The notes beneath the pieces were generated by a model. It saw only the letters and a program-made list of their open reading frames with translations, did not search any database and had not been told where the DNA came from. From positions 380,823,887 to 380,887,886 of the forward strand of contig OZ005649.1 of assembly GCA_963930645.1 (NCBI GenBank): DNA of 64,000 bases. The letters are read 5' to 3'. How positions within the stretch are numbered: position 1 is the first letter of the stretch; every line of letters begins with the position of its first letter. Source of the DNA: Salticus scenicus (taxonomy: Eukaryota > Arthropoda > Arachnida > Araneae > Salticidae). Shown here piece after piece: positions 33,173-44,227 of this stretch. The translations under genes were made by a program, and so were the position numbers.

Positions 33173-34250
33173 TTAAAATTAAAACTAAAATTCTTTTTAT
33201 CACTTCATAATATTTCAAAAATCTCTTAAATGATTATTTACCCATGAAATATCTTTCGAGAATATACGATTTAAACCGTATCTAATTTAAAACGATTTGA
33301 TAAAATAAATATAAAATTAGAATGCTCTATAACGATTATTCCACCACTCCGCTCAAAGAAAAAAAAAAATCTAATGCATGAAAAGGAAGTATGCATGTCG
33401 TGTAAAAAATGAAGGAAGACGAGGACAGCAAAAGTGATAGAATCTTGGGAGGGATTTTTTTCTAACTTCCCAATTAAAGATTTATTTTTTCATCAATTAA
33501 TGCAATTTTTTTTATTTAGAATCAAAAAGATCTGTACTCAGAAATAATTTCAGTTTGCAATCGGAAATTATTTCCTATAAAATTAAAGAAAACTATTCCT
33601 AAAAACTTCCCACAAGAAATGCTTGAAAAATGTTCGGAAAAATTTCCTTCTAATGCGAATCTAAAGAAAATTAATTACGCCCTAATGAGGAATATTCTTT
33701 TAGCAAGGGTCACGTTTTTTTTTTCACTGTGCTTTAAAAAATGGCATTCGGATAAGGTTTTCATGCGTTATTTCCATTAAAATAAATTAAAACTTTAAAG
33801 AAACGTTTCTCTTTTTTTTGTTACATTGCCAAATTAAAAATATAATCATCATAGCTTTTTTTTTTTTTTTTTTTTTTAATGCATTTATATATTTATGCCA
33901 TTTTTCTTTATGTTTACAGCACTCATCAAAATCTATAAAAATTGGGCAGTTGTGATTACCTATCAACTCATATACAACATTACATATCAACATACCTATA
34001 AACTATTAGCCCAATCAATTAAGAGTGTTTATACATTATCGTGTGCACTCATAAATATACATAAATTACAATAATAATTAAAAAATAAAATTAACTTGAT
34101 ATATCTAAAAACTTATATTAGATACATCAAAATCTCATTGTTGAATTTTTTCATAATTACAATGCTTTTCTTTTACAATGTATGCTTAGAAAGAAAAAGT
34201 AGAAAGAAGAAATGTAGTTTATACCGATAACTATAAAAGAAATTTTACAG
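33173..34250. other. Gene-free AT-rich stretch
   Basis: No gene seen. Poly-T runs lie near 33715-33724 and 33857-33877. Short frames here are compositional. Confidence 0.45.
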
Positions 34251-34701
34251 TATAGTAGAGTGACTCGACTTACCAAACATTTAATGATTACCAGCTGTTT
34301 AAACAAATTTAAATGATATTAATCGTTATATAAACAAAAGGGGAAATCATAATAATAAGTATTTCTCTCCAAATTGTACATCGGTTAAAAAATCGTAATA
34401 TATCAAAATTCTTTTGTGCGTTCCTGTTTTAGGTCACGTTGTCAAATATGTATTTTTTGAAGGATTAAACATTTTAACATTACTAAGGAAATTTTTATCA
34501 GATTGAGCCTATAGACCTCAATGTGTAAAATTTCTACTTTGTAATTCGCCTCTTTTCATCAATAAATAGTTTTTAATCTCGCATTATCAAATGTCTATTA
34601 ATTTGTTTATGGTTTAAACAATTTAACATTACTAAAGCGTATTACATGTAGTTTGAGCCTGTAGATCGCAAAATATAAAATTTCTACATTATATTTCGGC
34701 C

Positions 34702-34733
<32 letters not shown>

Positions 34734-35400
34734 TCTAGACTTGTGTAAATTTGTAGGTTATTAATAACCTGATTTAAATGATATTAATTGTTATATAAAC
34801 AAAAGAGGAAATTATAATACTAAGTATTTCACTCCAAGTTGTACATCGTTTAAAAAATCGTAATGTATCCAAATTCTTTTGTGCGGTCCTGTATATCTCA
34901 TCTGGACATAGGTTTAAACGCTAGTGCACTTGAAATAATTTGAGTCGGTAACCTATAATGATAATTTTTGTGTGTGTGTGTGTTCCTGTAAAAAATTATA
35001 AGTCCTGCAGTCATCAAAATCCATAGAAATCGTGCAACGGTAACTCATAACGTATGCACACCTATTTTCTGTTCAATCAAATAAATATGTCATCACGCAT
35101 TAATATTTAATTAATTTAAGCTTACAGACAATAATGAAAATGATTTTATGTCCCTGTAATATAAATAAATAAATAACTCTAATTCTTATACTTATCAAAC
35201 TCATACACTTCTTACGACGGTGACCTATGATATGCGTACCAACTTTCAGATCAATCGAGCAAAACGTTTAGACGTTATCTTGTTCCCTCACACGCATACA
35301 TACTTACATACTTCATTCTAAAAGTAGCGGAAATGACTTCAGGGTATCTCAAAATATATAATACACCAAAATTTCATAATCTATTTTTCCCTACTTATAT
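34251..35400 (+). mobile_element. Hairpin-tailed repeat, copy E (3' end decayed)
   Basis: The 5' end shows the family palindrome GAGTGACTC (34258-34266) followed by the arm ACTTACCAAACAT (34268 on). A block of about 130 bp (34306-34435) recurs at 34774-34892 (AATGATATTAAT.GTTATATA, AAGTATTTC.CTCCAA.TTGT), so the copy has an internal duplication of about 470 bp. Its 3' half matches copy C: CAAAATCCATAGAAATCGTG, CGTTTAGACGTTATCTTGTT and a CACACGCATACATAC microsatellite. The terminal hairpin is not recognisable. It belongs to the same subfamily as copy C. Confidence 0.65.
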
Positions 35401-35564
35401 TTTCCTGCAAATAAATATGTCGTATATTTCTACATAAACATTGATATACTAAAAAGTAGGACTATTATAACCTTCTATAAATTATATCAGAAACACTTAT
35501 AAAAAATAGTAAGTTAACAAGAATACGTCAATCGCTCTTAGAAAGTTAAACATGAATGGAAAAT

Positions 35565-37959
35565 CATGCGGTACGCATTGAATATTAACACTTTAAAAAT
35601 GTACTTAATTGTTGTATCGTATAACTTCCAATGCTCTTTGCCTAAGTAATCACACAACGAACAAACAGTAGTTCTGAAAGGCATACATATAGACTAATCG
35701 AATTCCTAAACATAGTTAAATATTGTTAGAAAATGTTAAAAATACTTAACACAAAAGAAAACATAGCCCTTATATTCTAATTGCAGCCTTTAATGTATCT
35801 GAAGATTTTAGTGTAGCCCTGTAAATTTTAAGGTTCACAAAATCCTATTCTATACCAAATATTCTTTTAGTACATCAACCATAAATGTCAATTTCTTTGT
35901 GGTTTTTGCAATAGAAAGTTCTTTAAATGTAATTTATAAAAATGTCTGTCCTGAAATGCAATGCTTTTTTTTGGGGGGGGGGGAGGGGGGTGTCCCTGTA
36001 CACAAACCAGTTACACAGGACCTATTAAAGCCATTTATAAAAGGGAACATTCCATAGTGAGTTTCAATATCATATATAATTCTGTATAAAATTCTGAAAA
36101 TATTTACGGTCGCTGGGGGCGCACAGACTGACTGATAGACAGATGGGCAATCGGAGAGATAGATACATAAATTGAAATCATATTCACCCTTTAAAAATGT
36201 TAAAAAGCGTTAAATCGCTTAATGTAAACGAAAATTAAATTTCAACAAATTTCCAATAAATGCCTTCAATGTAACTGAATATTTTTGTGTGGCCCTGTAA
36301 ATCTAATGATAATAACATTACATTCTATAGAAAGCATTTTTTTTTTTTTGCATATGAATAACATATTTCAATGTATTAAGCTTTGTTCAAAATAAAGTTA
36401 TTAAAATTTGGTTTATAGAAATCCCTCTCATAGAACGAATGCTTTGGAATAGTTTTGGGTGTCACTGTACACAAACCAGTGATGGTATTTACACCATTTT
36501 ATATACCAAACATCCGATAGTGAACTTGAATAACTTATTTCGATTTCATTGAAATTTATGTAAAATAAAGGAATTAAAATATAGTTCATAAAAATACCTA
36601 TCATGAAACACAATGCTTTGGAATACTTTTGAGTGTCCCTGTTCACTCCAAAGATATTCACTCCATTATCAATAGGGAACATCCGGTTGTAAAATATTAT
36701 ATATCAGTTTTAAGAAATTCCATGAATATTTAGGGTGTTAGAGAGCAGATAGACAGACGGACAGACAGAGTGTCAAACCTAATACGTTAACACTTTTCAA
36801 CCTTATTGGAAAGTGTTAAAAACATTTAAAAAGCGATAAAAACGATTAATATAAACGAAAATGCAATTCCAGCAAATTTCCAATAATACCCAATAATGTA
36901 ACTCAATATTTTTGTGTGGTAAATCTAATGCTAATCATACTGTATACTATGGGAAGCATTCTTTTGTGCATATGAATAATATATTTTAATTTTATTAAGA
37001 TTTGTGCAAAGTAAAGTTCTTGAAATTTCATTTATAGAAATACCTCTCAAAGAAAGCAATGCTTAGGAATATTTTCAGGTGTTCCAGTATACAAACCAGT
37101 GTTGGTATTTACTCCATTTTCAATGTTGAGCATCCGATAGTGGACTTGAATAACATATTTCAATTTCATTAAGGTTTGTGTGCAGTAACGTTATTTAAAT
37201 ATGATTTGTAGAAATACCTCTCATAGGACACAATAATTTGGAATACTTTCGGGTGTACTTGTACGCAAACCAGTAATGGTGTTCATCCATATTCAATACG
37301 GAACATCCGATAAGGAACATGAATAACATATATCAGTTTCAAGAAATTCCATAAACATTTACAGGAGTTAGAGCGTGGATAGACAGACAGACAGTCCAAC
37401 TGAATTCATTAACACTTTTCAACTTTATTGGAAAGTGTTAAAAACATTTAGAAAGCAATAAAAACGATTAATATAAACGAAAATGCAATTCCGGCAAATT
37501 TCCAATAATACCCAGTAATGTAACTGAATATTTTTGTGTGGTAAATCTAATGCTAATCATACTGTATTCTACGGGAAGCATTCTTTTGCACATATGAATA
37601 ATATTGTGTGAGTGTTCTCACACATATGTCCTATAAATCACAGTACTAAAATGATGTGTCCTGATTACTTCGAAGTAAAGACTTCTACTTTATATTTTTA
37701 ACAATTCTACGATCCGGCTTTTGTGTGAAACGAACCTGACTGTACTACGCAATAGTATAAATATATTTTAATTTTATTAAGATTTGTGCAAAGTAATGTC
37801 CTTGAAATTTTGTTTATAGAAATACCTCTCATAGAAAGCATGCTTAGGAATATTTTCAGGTGTCTCAGTACACAAAACAGTGATGGTATTAACTCCATTT
37901 TCAATGGGGAACATCCGATAGCGGACTTGAATAACGTAACTTGAATAACTGAAAATAAT
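35565..37959 (+). repeat. Tandem array of about 620-bp hairpin-ended units
   Basis: About four units follow one another, with equivalent points at roughly 36199, 36813 and 37435 (steps of about 614 and 622 bp). Units share ATATAAACGAAAATGCAATT, CAAATTTCCAATAATACCCA, TATTTTTGTGTGG and GTACACAAACCAGTGATGG-type blocks. Two units end with a CAGACAGA microsatellite then a hairpin, AACACTTTTCAA...TTGGAAAGTGTT (36789-36817 and 37411-37439), the same 3' plan as the neighbouring hairpin-tailed copies. The first unit begins near a TGCGGTACGCA palindrome (about 35568) and TTAACACTTT. The last unit is interrupted by about 150 bp at 37607-37757, which begins with the palindrome TGTGTGAGTGTTCTCACACA. Confidence 0.7.
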
Positions 37960-39135
37960 CTGGTGTGTCACTCACACGACTTTCTCTTACCCTGAAATTT
38001 AATACAATAAATACAGGTTGCAGATTAATAGGTAAGATAACGAGTACTGTTATGTAAACCTATGTTAAACAATTCATATTAGGCTTCTGAAGAGTTTTAT
38101 ACGATAATTAGTTCTGTGTGAGCAAAAAAATCCAAAACTGCAAGTAAAATTTGTGTAAATGTTTTCTTTACGCCACACTACCTCTTTGAGCAAATTTTCA
38201 CTTAGTTGGATACTATAATACTATGTTTTGGATAGCGTGATGCAAAAGATAAATCAATTTATTGAAATAAATAGTTTTACTTTATAATGCAAACTCAGTG
38301 AAAGTATAATTATTTGACAGTATATCTGAAAATTAAAAGCACTGTTTAAATATGTAAATATACTTTATTAGACAAAACAAAAGTAATTTTAATGGAATCT
38401 AAAAACATATCTTTTAAAATAACACCGAAGCGCCACTGGAATTTTTATATAATTCCTTTTAAAACTGCTATTTTGAATTTGAAATGCGAATGAAAAAGCA
38501 TCGGTGAGTGTATTTTATATATCTGTCTGATCTTGAAGTTAAAAATATTACGTTTGCATTATAAATATAAATAAAAGATAAAAGTAAATGATCAAATAAG
38601 AAGATCTATGTATACTTTAACTAACTGCAAAGCGTCACTTAAAATTTGATATCATTATTTTTAAGACTCATATTTCAAATTCTTATAGCCATAAAGTAGC
38701 GGCGTCACAAACTTTTAAGCCGTTAAGGGTTTTTTGAACTGATCTCTATTACAAAAAATATATATTCGTTTCATTTGGTTTAGTGCAATCTATAGACGTT
38801 AAACTCTACTTACCTGCAATTTCCCCCATAGACGTAATGTATTAAAATTCTCTTGATTGTCCCTGTACACGAACCATTAGCTTACGAAAAGCTTACTGTA
38901 GCATCCCTATATGATACACATTTAGAATACCAAGTTTGAACTTTCTGCCATAATTTGTTTTTGAGATATGCTGATAACAGCCAGACACACACACAGACAC
39001 ACACACAGACCATTTGCTAAAAACATGATTTTCGTATTCAGGGGACCTCAAAACGTGTAAATATAACAAAATCTCGCGTTCGAAAATTTGACCCAAAAAC
39101 AATACTTTCTCTACCTTATGGGTAAGAGAAAGTAA
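37960..39135 (+). mobile_element. Hairpin-tailed repeat, copy D
   Basis: The 5' end is CTGG followed by the palindrome GTGTGTCACTCACAC (37963-37977). The 5' arm is ACTTTCTCTTACCC (37979-37992). The 3' part has a CACACACAGACA microsatellite (38982-39008), then TTTGCTAAAAACATG, CTCAAAACGTGTAAATAT and CGTTCGAAAATTTG. The terminal hairpin is ACTTTCTCTACC (39104-39115), TTAT, then GGGTAAGAGAAAGT (39120-39133). That last strand is the exact inverse of the 14-nt 5' arm. No coding frame is present. Confidence 0.8.
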
Positions 39136-39880
39136 AAACAAAGTTTGCGCTCATTTCAATATGTATATGACCCTTAACTCAAAATTTGAAATCATTTCAA
39201 AATGTGCACTTAATTTCCTGTTGATTGATGCTTATTCGATTTTTTTGCGTCAATTAACAACGAAATTACAGCAAGTGTTGCGTTTTTTTTTTTTTTTTTT
39301 TTTCTTTCCGACTGTACAATGAAAATTGTAAATTTGTACAAATAATCTTTAAATAGATAATCGGATCTGCTAGAAACTTTCCATTGCCACTAAATCTCCT
39401 TTCTAAAGAATACTTCCTATACTTAACATTCTTAAAGGACAAAAGAAGGTTGTGAAATAGTTTTCTAAAATCTGTATATTGAATTTATTTTTATTTTACA
39501 ACAATCTTTTTTATTAGCGTAAATTGTAAAAATAGGAAAATTTTGAAAATTTTGGAGGAAATATTTCTATGAAATCATAGAAATTACGATTAATAATATT
39601 AAGATTTATCAAAAATAGTATGGATTAGATGCTAATAAAATTAAGAGATTAATATTAATTCAGTTAAAAGTTAACTCTATTTAATTTTCATTTGAAAATT
39701 CTTTTTATCATTAGCAAACTCAAATATTTATACATTGTACACATTCTTTCGGTAAGTAGAAAAATGCTTTTACTTTTGGATACATAGTATATAATCTATA
39801 GAGCTATAATTTTAAATATTTATGAAACTTTTTTACGCTATAAACAGAAATATTTGATCATGGGCAAAATTTGAAAAAAT
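39136..39880. other. Gene-free AT-rich stretch
   Basis: Nothing supported apart from a poly-T run near 39283-39303. It separates hairpin-tailed copies D and C. Confidence 0.5.
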
Positions 39881-40929
39881 CTGGAGTGACTCCACTCGAC
39901 TTTCCGAACATTGAGTAATTAACAATTTTGTAGATAAAGTAAAGAAAGAGGAGTTGTTAAACAAACAAAGAGAGAAACCATTATAGAGTGTTTGAGTATT
40001 TTTCTCCATATATTACACGATGTTTTATTTAACGCTACTGAACTTTGAGCCCATAGATCATAATGATAAAGAATTTTTCGTTGTGTCCCTGTAAAAACCT
40101 CTAAATGCTAGATTCACCAAAATGCTTATAGTTAGTGCAACACAGATTTATAATACTCATATAAATTTTCAGTTCAATTGAATAAGGCGTTTAGATGCTA
40201 TCGTACTTTTAAAAATTTGGTCCCATAGACCATAATGATAAAGCATTTTTCTTTGTGTCCCTGTAGAAACACTGTACGTGCTAGATTCACCAAAATCTAT
40301 ACAGTTGGCGCAACTGTGACCTATAACATGTGTACAAATTGTTTGCTCAGATTAATAAGGCGTTTAGACGTTATCACATTTTTAAAAATTTGGCCCCATA
40401 AGCATAATGATAAAGAATTTTTCTTTGTGTCCCTGTAAAAATACTATAAGTGCTAGATTCCCCAAAATCTATACAGATTGAGTATTTGTGACCTATAATA
40501 TGTGTATAAATTTTTTGCTCAATTGAATAAGGCGTTTAGATGCTATCGCACTTTTAAGATTTTGCTCCCATAGGCCATAATGATAGAGAATTTTTCTTTG
40601 TGTCCCTGTAAAAAAAGTATAAGTGCTAGATTCACCAAAATCTATAGGGTTCGTACTATGGTGACTTACAATATACGTACCAACTTTCAGGTTATTCGAA
40701 CAAAGCGTTTAGACGCTAGCGTGTTCACATACACACACATACACACATACATACACACATACATACACACATACACACACACATACATACACACACACAT
40801 ACATACATCATAGCAAAAATAGTGAAAACGAACTCATTGCACCTCGAAACGTATAGAAACATCAAAATCTCAAATTCGGATTTTTGGCATGATTACAATA
40901 CTTTCCTCACTATAGTGTTCGGAAAGTAA
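39881..40929 (+). mobile_element. Hairpin-tailed repeat, copy C
   Basis: The 5' end is CTGGAGTGACTCC with the palindrome GGAGTGACTCC (39883-39893). The 5' arm is ACTTTCCGAACA (39899-39910). A 172-bp tandem array occupies 40045-40735, followed by a long CACATACA microsatellite (40733-40808). The conserved 3' block reads CACCTCGAAACGTATAGAAA, TCTCAAATTCGGATTTTTGG. The terminal hairpin is ACTTTCC (40900-40906) ... TGTTCGGAAAGT (40916-40927), again the exact inverse of the 5' arm. No protein is encoded. Confidence 0.8.
40045..40735 (+). repeat. 172-bp tandem array inside copy C
   Basis: Four units, anchored by TGTCCCTGTA at 40084, 40256, 40428 and 40601 (steps 172, 172, 173). Each contains CATAATGATAAAGAATTTTT, GTGCTAGATTC.CCAAAATC, a GTGACCTATAA-type block and AAGGCGTTTAGACG. 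Similar single units occur in copy E at 34.5-35.3 kb. Confidence 0.85.
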
Positions 40930-41194
40930 AAAGGATAGTTTGTGGTAATATTTATATAAAATGTATCTTTATTAAATGTATATAATAATATTTATATATA
41001 ATAATTTTGTTTGTGTGAGTGTTTCAGCATTATAGTTCTTATGGACATTTGATATCGTTGCTTGAAGTGCAACGAAACAATATCAGCTTGTAGAACCAAA
41101 CTTCACGTTGAACAAAAATATAAATATTTAGCCAACGTTGAAAACGTCATTGTAAAAAATATTACATGAAATTAATTTTCTCAACTACAAACAA

Positions 41195-42850
41195 ATTAGC
41201 CCTTTCTATGTTAAAAGACACTATTGATATATACACAACTCTTGGGGTATTTACAGTATTCCTTGTCACTGTGGACAAGCATATAATGGTCAAACAAAAT
41301 GCAAATTCGTCTTAAACTAGTTGGCATAGGTGGACTCTGCTCAGTTCCCCATCATATTTATGTTGTCATAAATTTCTAGTGCGAGACATTTTATAATCAT
41401 GTTAAAAGAAATGAATTTGACCAAAGCTTGATACAGTTACAGAATGAAACCCTCGCCTAATAGGCTATCCACCGTTCACTTCGATATATTTATCTTATTC
41501 TAATCTATTAATTTATTTTATCAGGGTCAATTCCGTTGTTTAGTTTTTATGCTACTATTTCCAATGCAATAATCCTCAAAATTCATATTTATATGAAAAA
41601 CTTACAATTTCGCTATGTTGATAAAATCGTAAATTAATTTACGAAATTTTCCTATTGAAATATTTGTATTCAATCATGTTCAAACGAATATCATAAATTT
41701 AATTTTGAAGTTGTCTAATATATTTACGATCCTCAAAATGGAAGTTTATGCTGAATTTTGCCTTATTCTGATATGTTAAGTAATTTGTAAATTCCAAATA
41801 ACTTACGAATTTTTTAAAATTGGAAAAATCATAGTCTATGATATTCATGCCAGTACCCTAAAAATTATTTTGAAAGTGGTTTGGCATCTTTACGATGAAA
41901 ATATCCCTCAAGATTGACGTTTATGTGAAATTTTGCTCTATTCTGCCATGTTAAGAAATTCGTAAATTTCCAATAACTTACGAAAATTTTACATTGGAAA
42001 ATTCCTAGTCATTAATATTCATGCCAGTGTCCTAAATAATATTTCAAAAGTAGTCTGACATCTTTACGATGAAAATATCTCTAAAAATTGACGTTTATGT
42101 GAAATTTTGCCCTATACTGCCATGTTAAGAAATTCGTAAATTTCCAATAACTTGCGAAATTTTCCAAGTAGCATATTTATAGTTTCTGATGTCCATCCCG
42201 GCATCAAAACTGATATTTTAAAACTGGTCTGACATTTTTACAGTAAAAAGTTTCCATTTAATGCACGTTTAAGTGATTTTTTGTCCTATTCTCCCATGTT
42301 AAGAAAATCGTAAATTTCTAATAACTTACGACGTTTTTTAATTCGAATGTTGCAAATAAATAGGTTTCTTGCCAGTATCGAAAATAATATTTTAAAACTG
42401 ATCTGACTTCTCTGATATAATTTGTTCTTGAACTATCGTGTAAACAGACTAATAAACTAACGGACTAACACACTAACACACTAACATACACCCTACAGAC
42501 AGACACCTTACAAATTTTGTCATTTTCGGATTCCTCACACCTGAAAACGTATAAAAAAGTCAAAAAACCGAGTTCGAAAATTTTCACGATTACCTAAGTT
42601 CCCCATACCTATAGTATGATGGGGAACTAAAAATTCGTCTTAAAGAACACATTGGTTAGATTTATACGAATCGGCGTTTGCTAAGCATTGTTGGGAAAAT
42701 AACCATATTTTAAACTTTAATTCAGCTAATATAATCCGTCGGCCTAAGCACTAACACGAACTCCATTTTGTAAAATCTTTCCATATCTATAAAAATCATA
42801 AAAATGCCATTTCTGCGATTTTGCTGTACCCCCTTCACTCTCAATATTAG
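41195..42850 (+). pseudogene. Penelope-like element, GIY-YIG endonuclease relic 2 (interrupted)
   Basis: At 41246 the frame reads GIYSIPCHCGQAYNGQTK, a clear GIY-YIG core (GIY, then YNG in place of YIG) with the Cys-containing insert usual in Penelope-like proteins. It is cut after KCK by the hairpin-tailed repeat F (41317-42630) and resumes with IRLKEHIG at 42633. A stop and a frameshift follow, then CWENNHILNFNSANIIRRPK and HELHFVKSFHIYKNHKNAIS, ending HSQY and stop at 42848-42850. Reverse transcriptase is not seen upstream, so the element is 5'-truncated. The coding continuity across the insertion proves its boundaries. Confidence 0.85.
41317..42630 (+). mobile_element. Hairpin-tailed repeat, copy F, with 14-bp target duplication
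   Basis: A 1314-bp insertion flanked by AAATTCGTCTTAAA at 41303-41316 and 42631-42644. The 5' end is CTAGTTGGCATAGGTGG; the 5' arm is AGTTCCCCATCATA (41343-41356). The terminal hairpin is AGTTCCCCATA (42597-42607) ... TATGATGGGGAACT (42615-42628), the last strand being the exact inverse of the 5' arm. Inside, a block with TTTACGATGAAAATAT, TTATGTGAAATTTTGC and CATGTTAAGAAATTCGTAAA repeats about every 140-150 bp (41700-42330). A CTAACA/CAGACAGA microsatellite lies at 42440-42506, followed by the conserved CTGAAAACGTATAAAAAAGT block. No coding frame is present. Confidence 0.85.
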
Positions 42851-43520
42851 AATTATTACATAAAATCCACATATTCTTGAATTGCACCTATCTATCATTT
42901 ACATATCTTTCTATATCCCAGTTTCCCATTGGCCAACACCTCCATGTTTCTTAAATACCTATTGGTTGCTATTCCAACTCTGAATTTCGCTTCCCTCTCT
43001 ATGTACAAGGCTACTGATCCATCTTTGTCATTCTGCACTAATGATGGTATGCTACCGAAACCGCAGTTTGCTTTTAATTGTTTGTAAATTGACTTTATAA
43101 AACGTTGGATAAATATTTATAATAGCAGCTTAGGTAGGCAGAATGAAACTTGTGATGCTTGTGACCAGTAACAAGCTTTTTAATTTTTTTTTATAACGAT
43201 GATTCTGGATAATGCTTGAACCCGAAACTTATCCATTGCAATTGTAGTAATTTTAAGATTTCAGTTGGTTTTTTTGCAAAAATTTCTTTTAAAATAAAAG
43301 AAACCGACTTTTAGAATGAACTAAAATATTTTTAGGATGTAGTTTCGTATGAATGGAGAGTAACGCGTTCGATGTTGAATAAGAGCTAAAGGGAATTTCA
43401 TAGTCATTTATTGCAAATAATTATTTTCAAATTTAGTATAACAGATCGTTTACCTGACATTTTAACATGAAAAATTCAATTATTGCACGTTAAAATAATG
43501 TTTTGTAAAATAATTCTAAA
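42851..43520. other. Gene-free stretch after the Penelope relic
   Basis: No supported gene. The first part (42851-43080) is less AT-rich and may be the 3' untranslated end of the Penelope-like element; I cannot set its boundary. Confidence 0.4.
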
Positions 43521-44227
43521 CTAGTATATTGTGGCCACCACAAGACTTTCTTCTGTATTTTCCTATACAAATTCTCTCAGTAACGATATTAATATATGTA
43601 TATATATACAATTTTTTTTCCTAAGTTTTTTTTTTTTTTTTTTTTGTTGTTGTTAAAAAAAAATCGATAACATTGTTTTAAATTATCACATATCTATAGT
43701 TCAACCGTTCGTTTTAAAAGTATTGACGAGACCTTTCAAAAGATACCCATCTTGAAAATTTACCCCCCCCCGGGGTACTTCCCCCTGGGGGGAAGCGATG
43801 CCCCAACACGCACAAAACTTTTTTCCTAGTTAACTACTACTATTATCAATTATTCATATTAATTTTACAATCACAATTTTAAAGTAACTCTCACTATGCA
43901 CATTTATACGAAATTTTTTCTATACTGCCATGTTAATAGTTTATAAAAAATGCGATCACAGCGCCACCTGTTGAGCGATAGATCCCCAAATCTAATCAGA
44001 ACCAGTTGATGTGAGGGTGCCACTAAGTACCAAGTTTGGTTAAATTTCATTCATTGATTCGTGATATACAGTGGACACAAAATTCGTCACACAGACAGAC
44101 AGACATTTTCTAAAAACTATCAATTCGTGTTCAGGACATCCCAAAACGTGTAAATTTATCAAAAAACGGAGGTCGAAAATTTTCAGGAATCCAATACTTT
44201 ATCTATATTACATATAGAAGAAAGTAA
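43521..44227 (+). mobile_element. Hairpin-tailed repeat, copy B (close to copy A)
   Basis: The 5' end is CTAGTATATTGTGG with the palindrome GTGGCCACCAC (43531-43541). The 5' arm is ACTTTCTTCTGT (43545-43556). The interior lacks the 67-bp array of copy A but shares CGATAAC.TTGTTTTAAATT and TTCAACC.TTCGTTTTAAA. The 3' part has CACACAGACAGACAGACATT, CAAAACGTGTAAATTTATC and GGTCGAAAATTTTCAGGAAT. The terminal hairpin is ACTTTATCTATAT (44196-44208) ... ATATAGAAGAAAGT (44212-44225). A C-rich/G-rich patch lies at 43763-43795. Confidence 0.8.
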
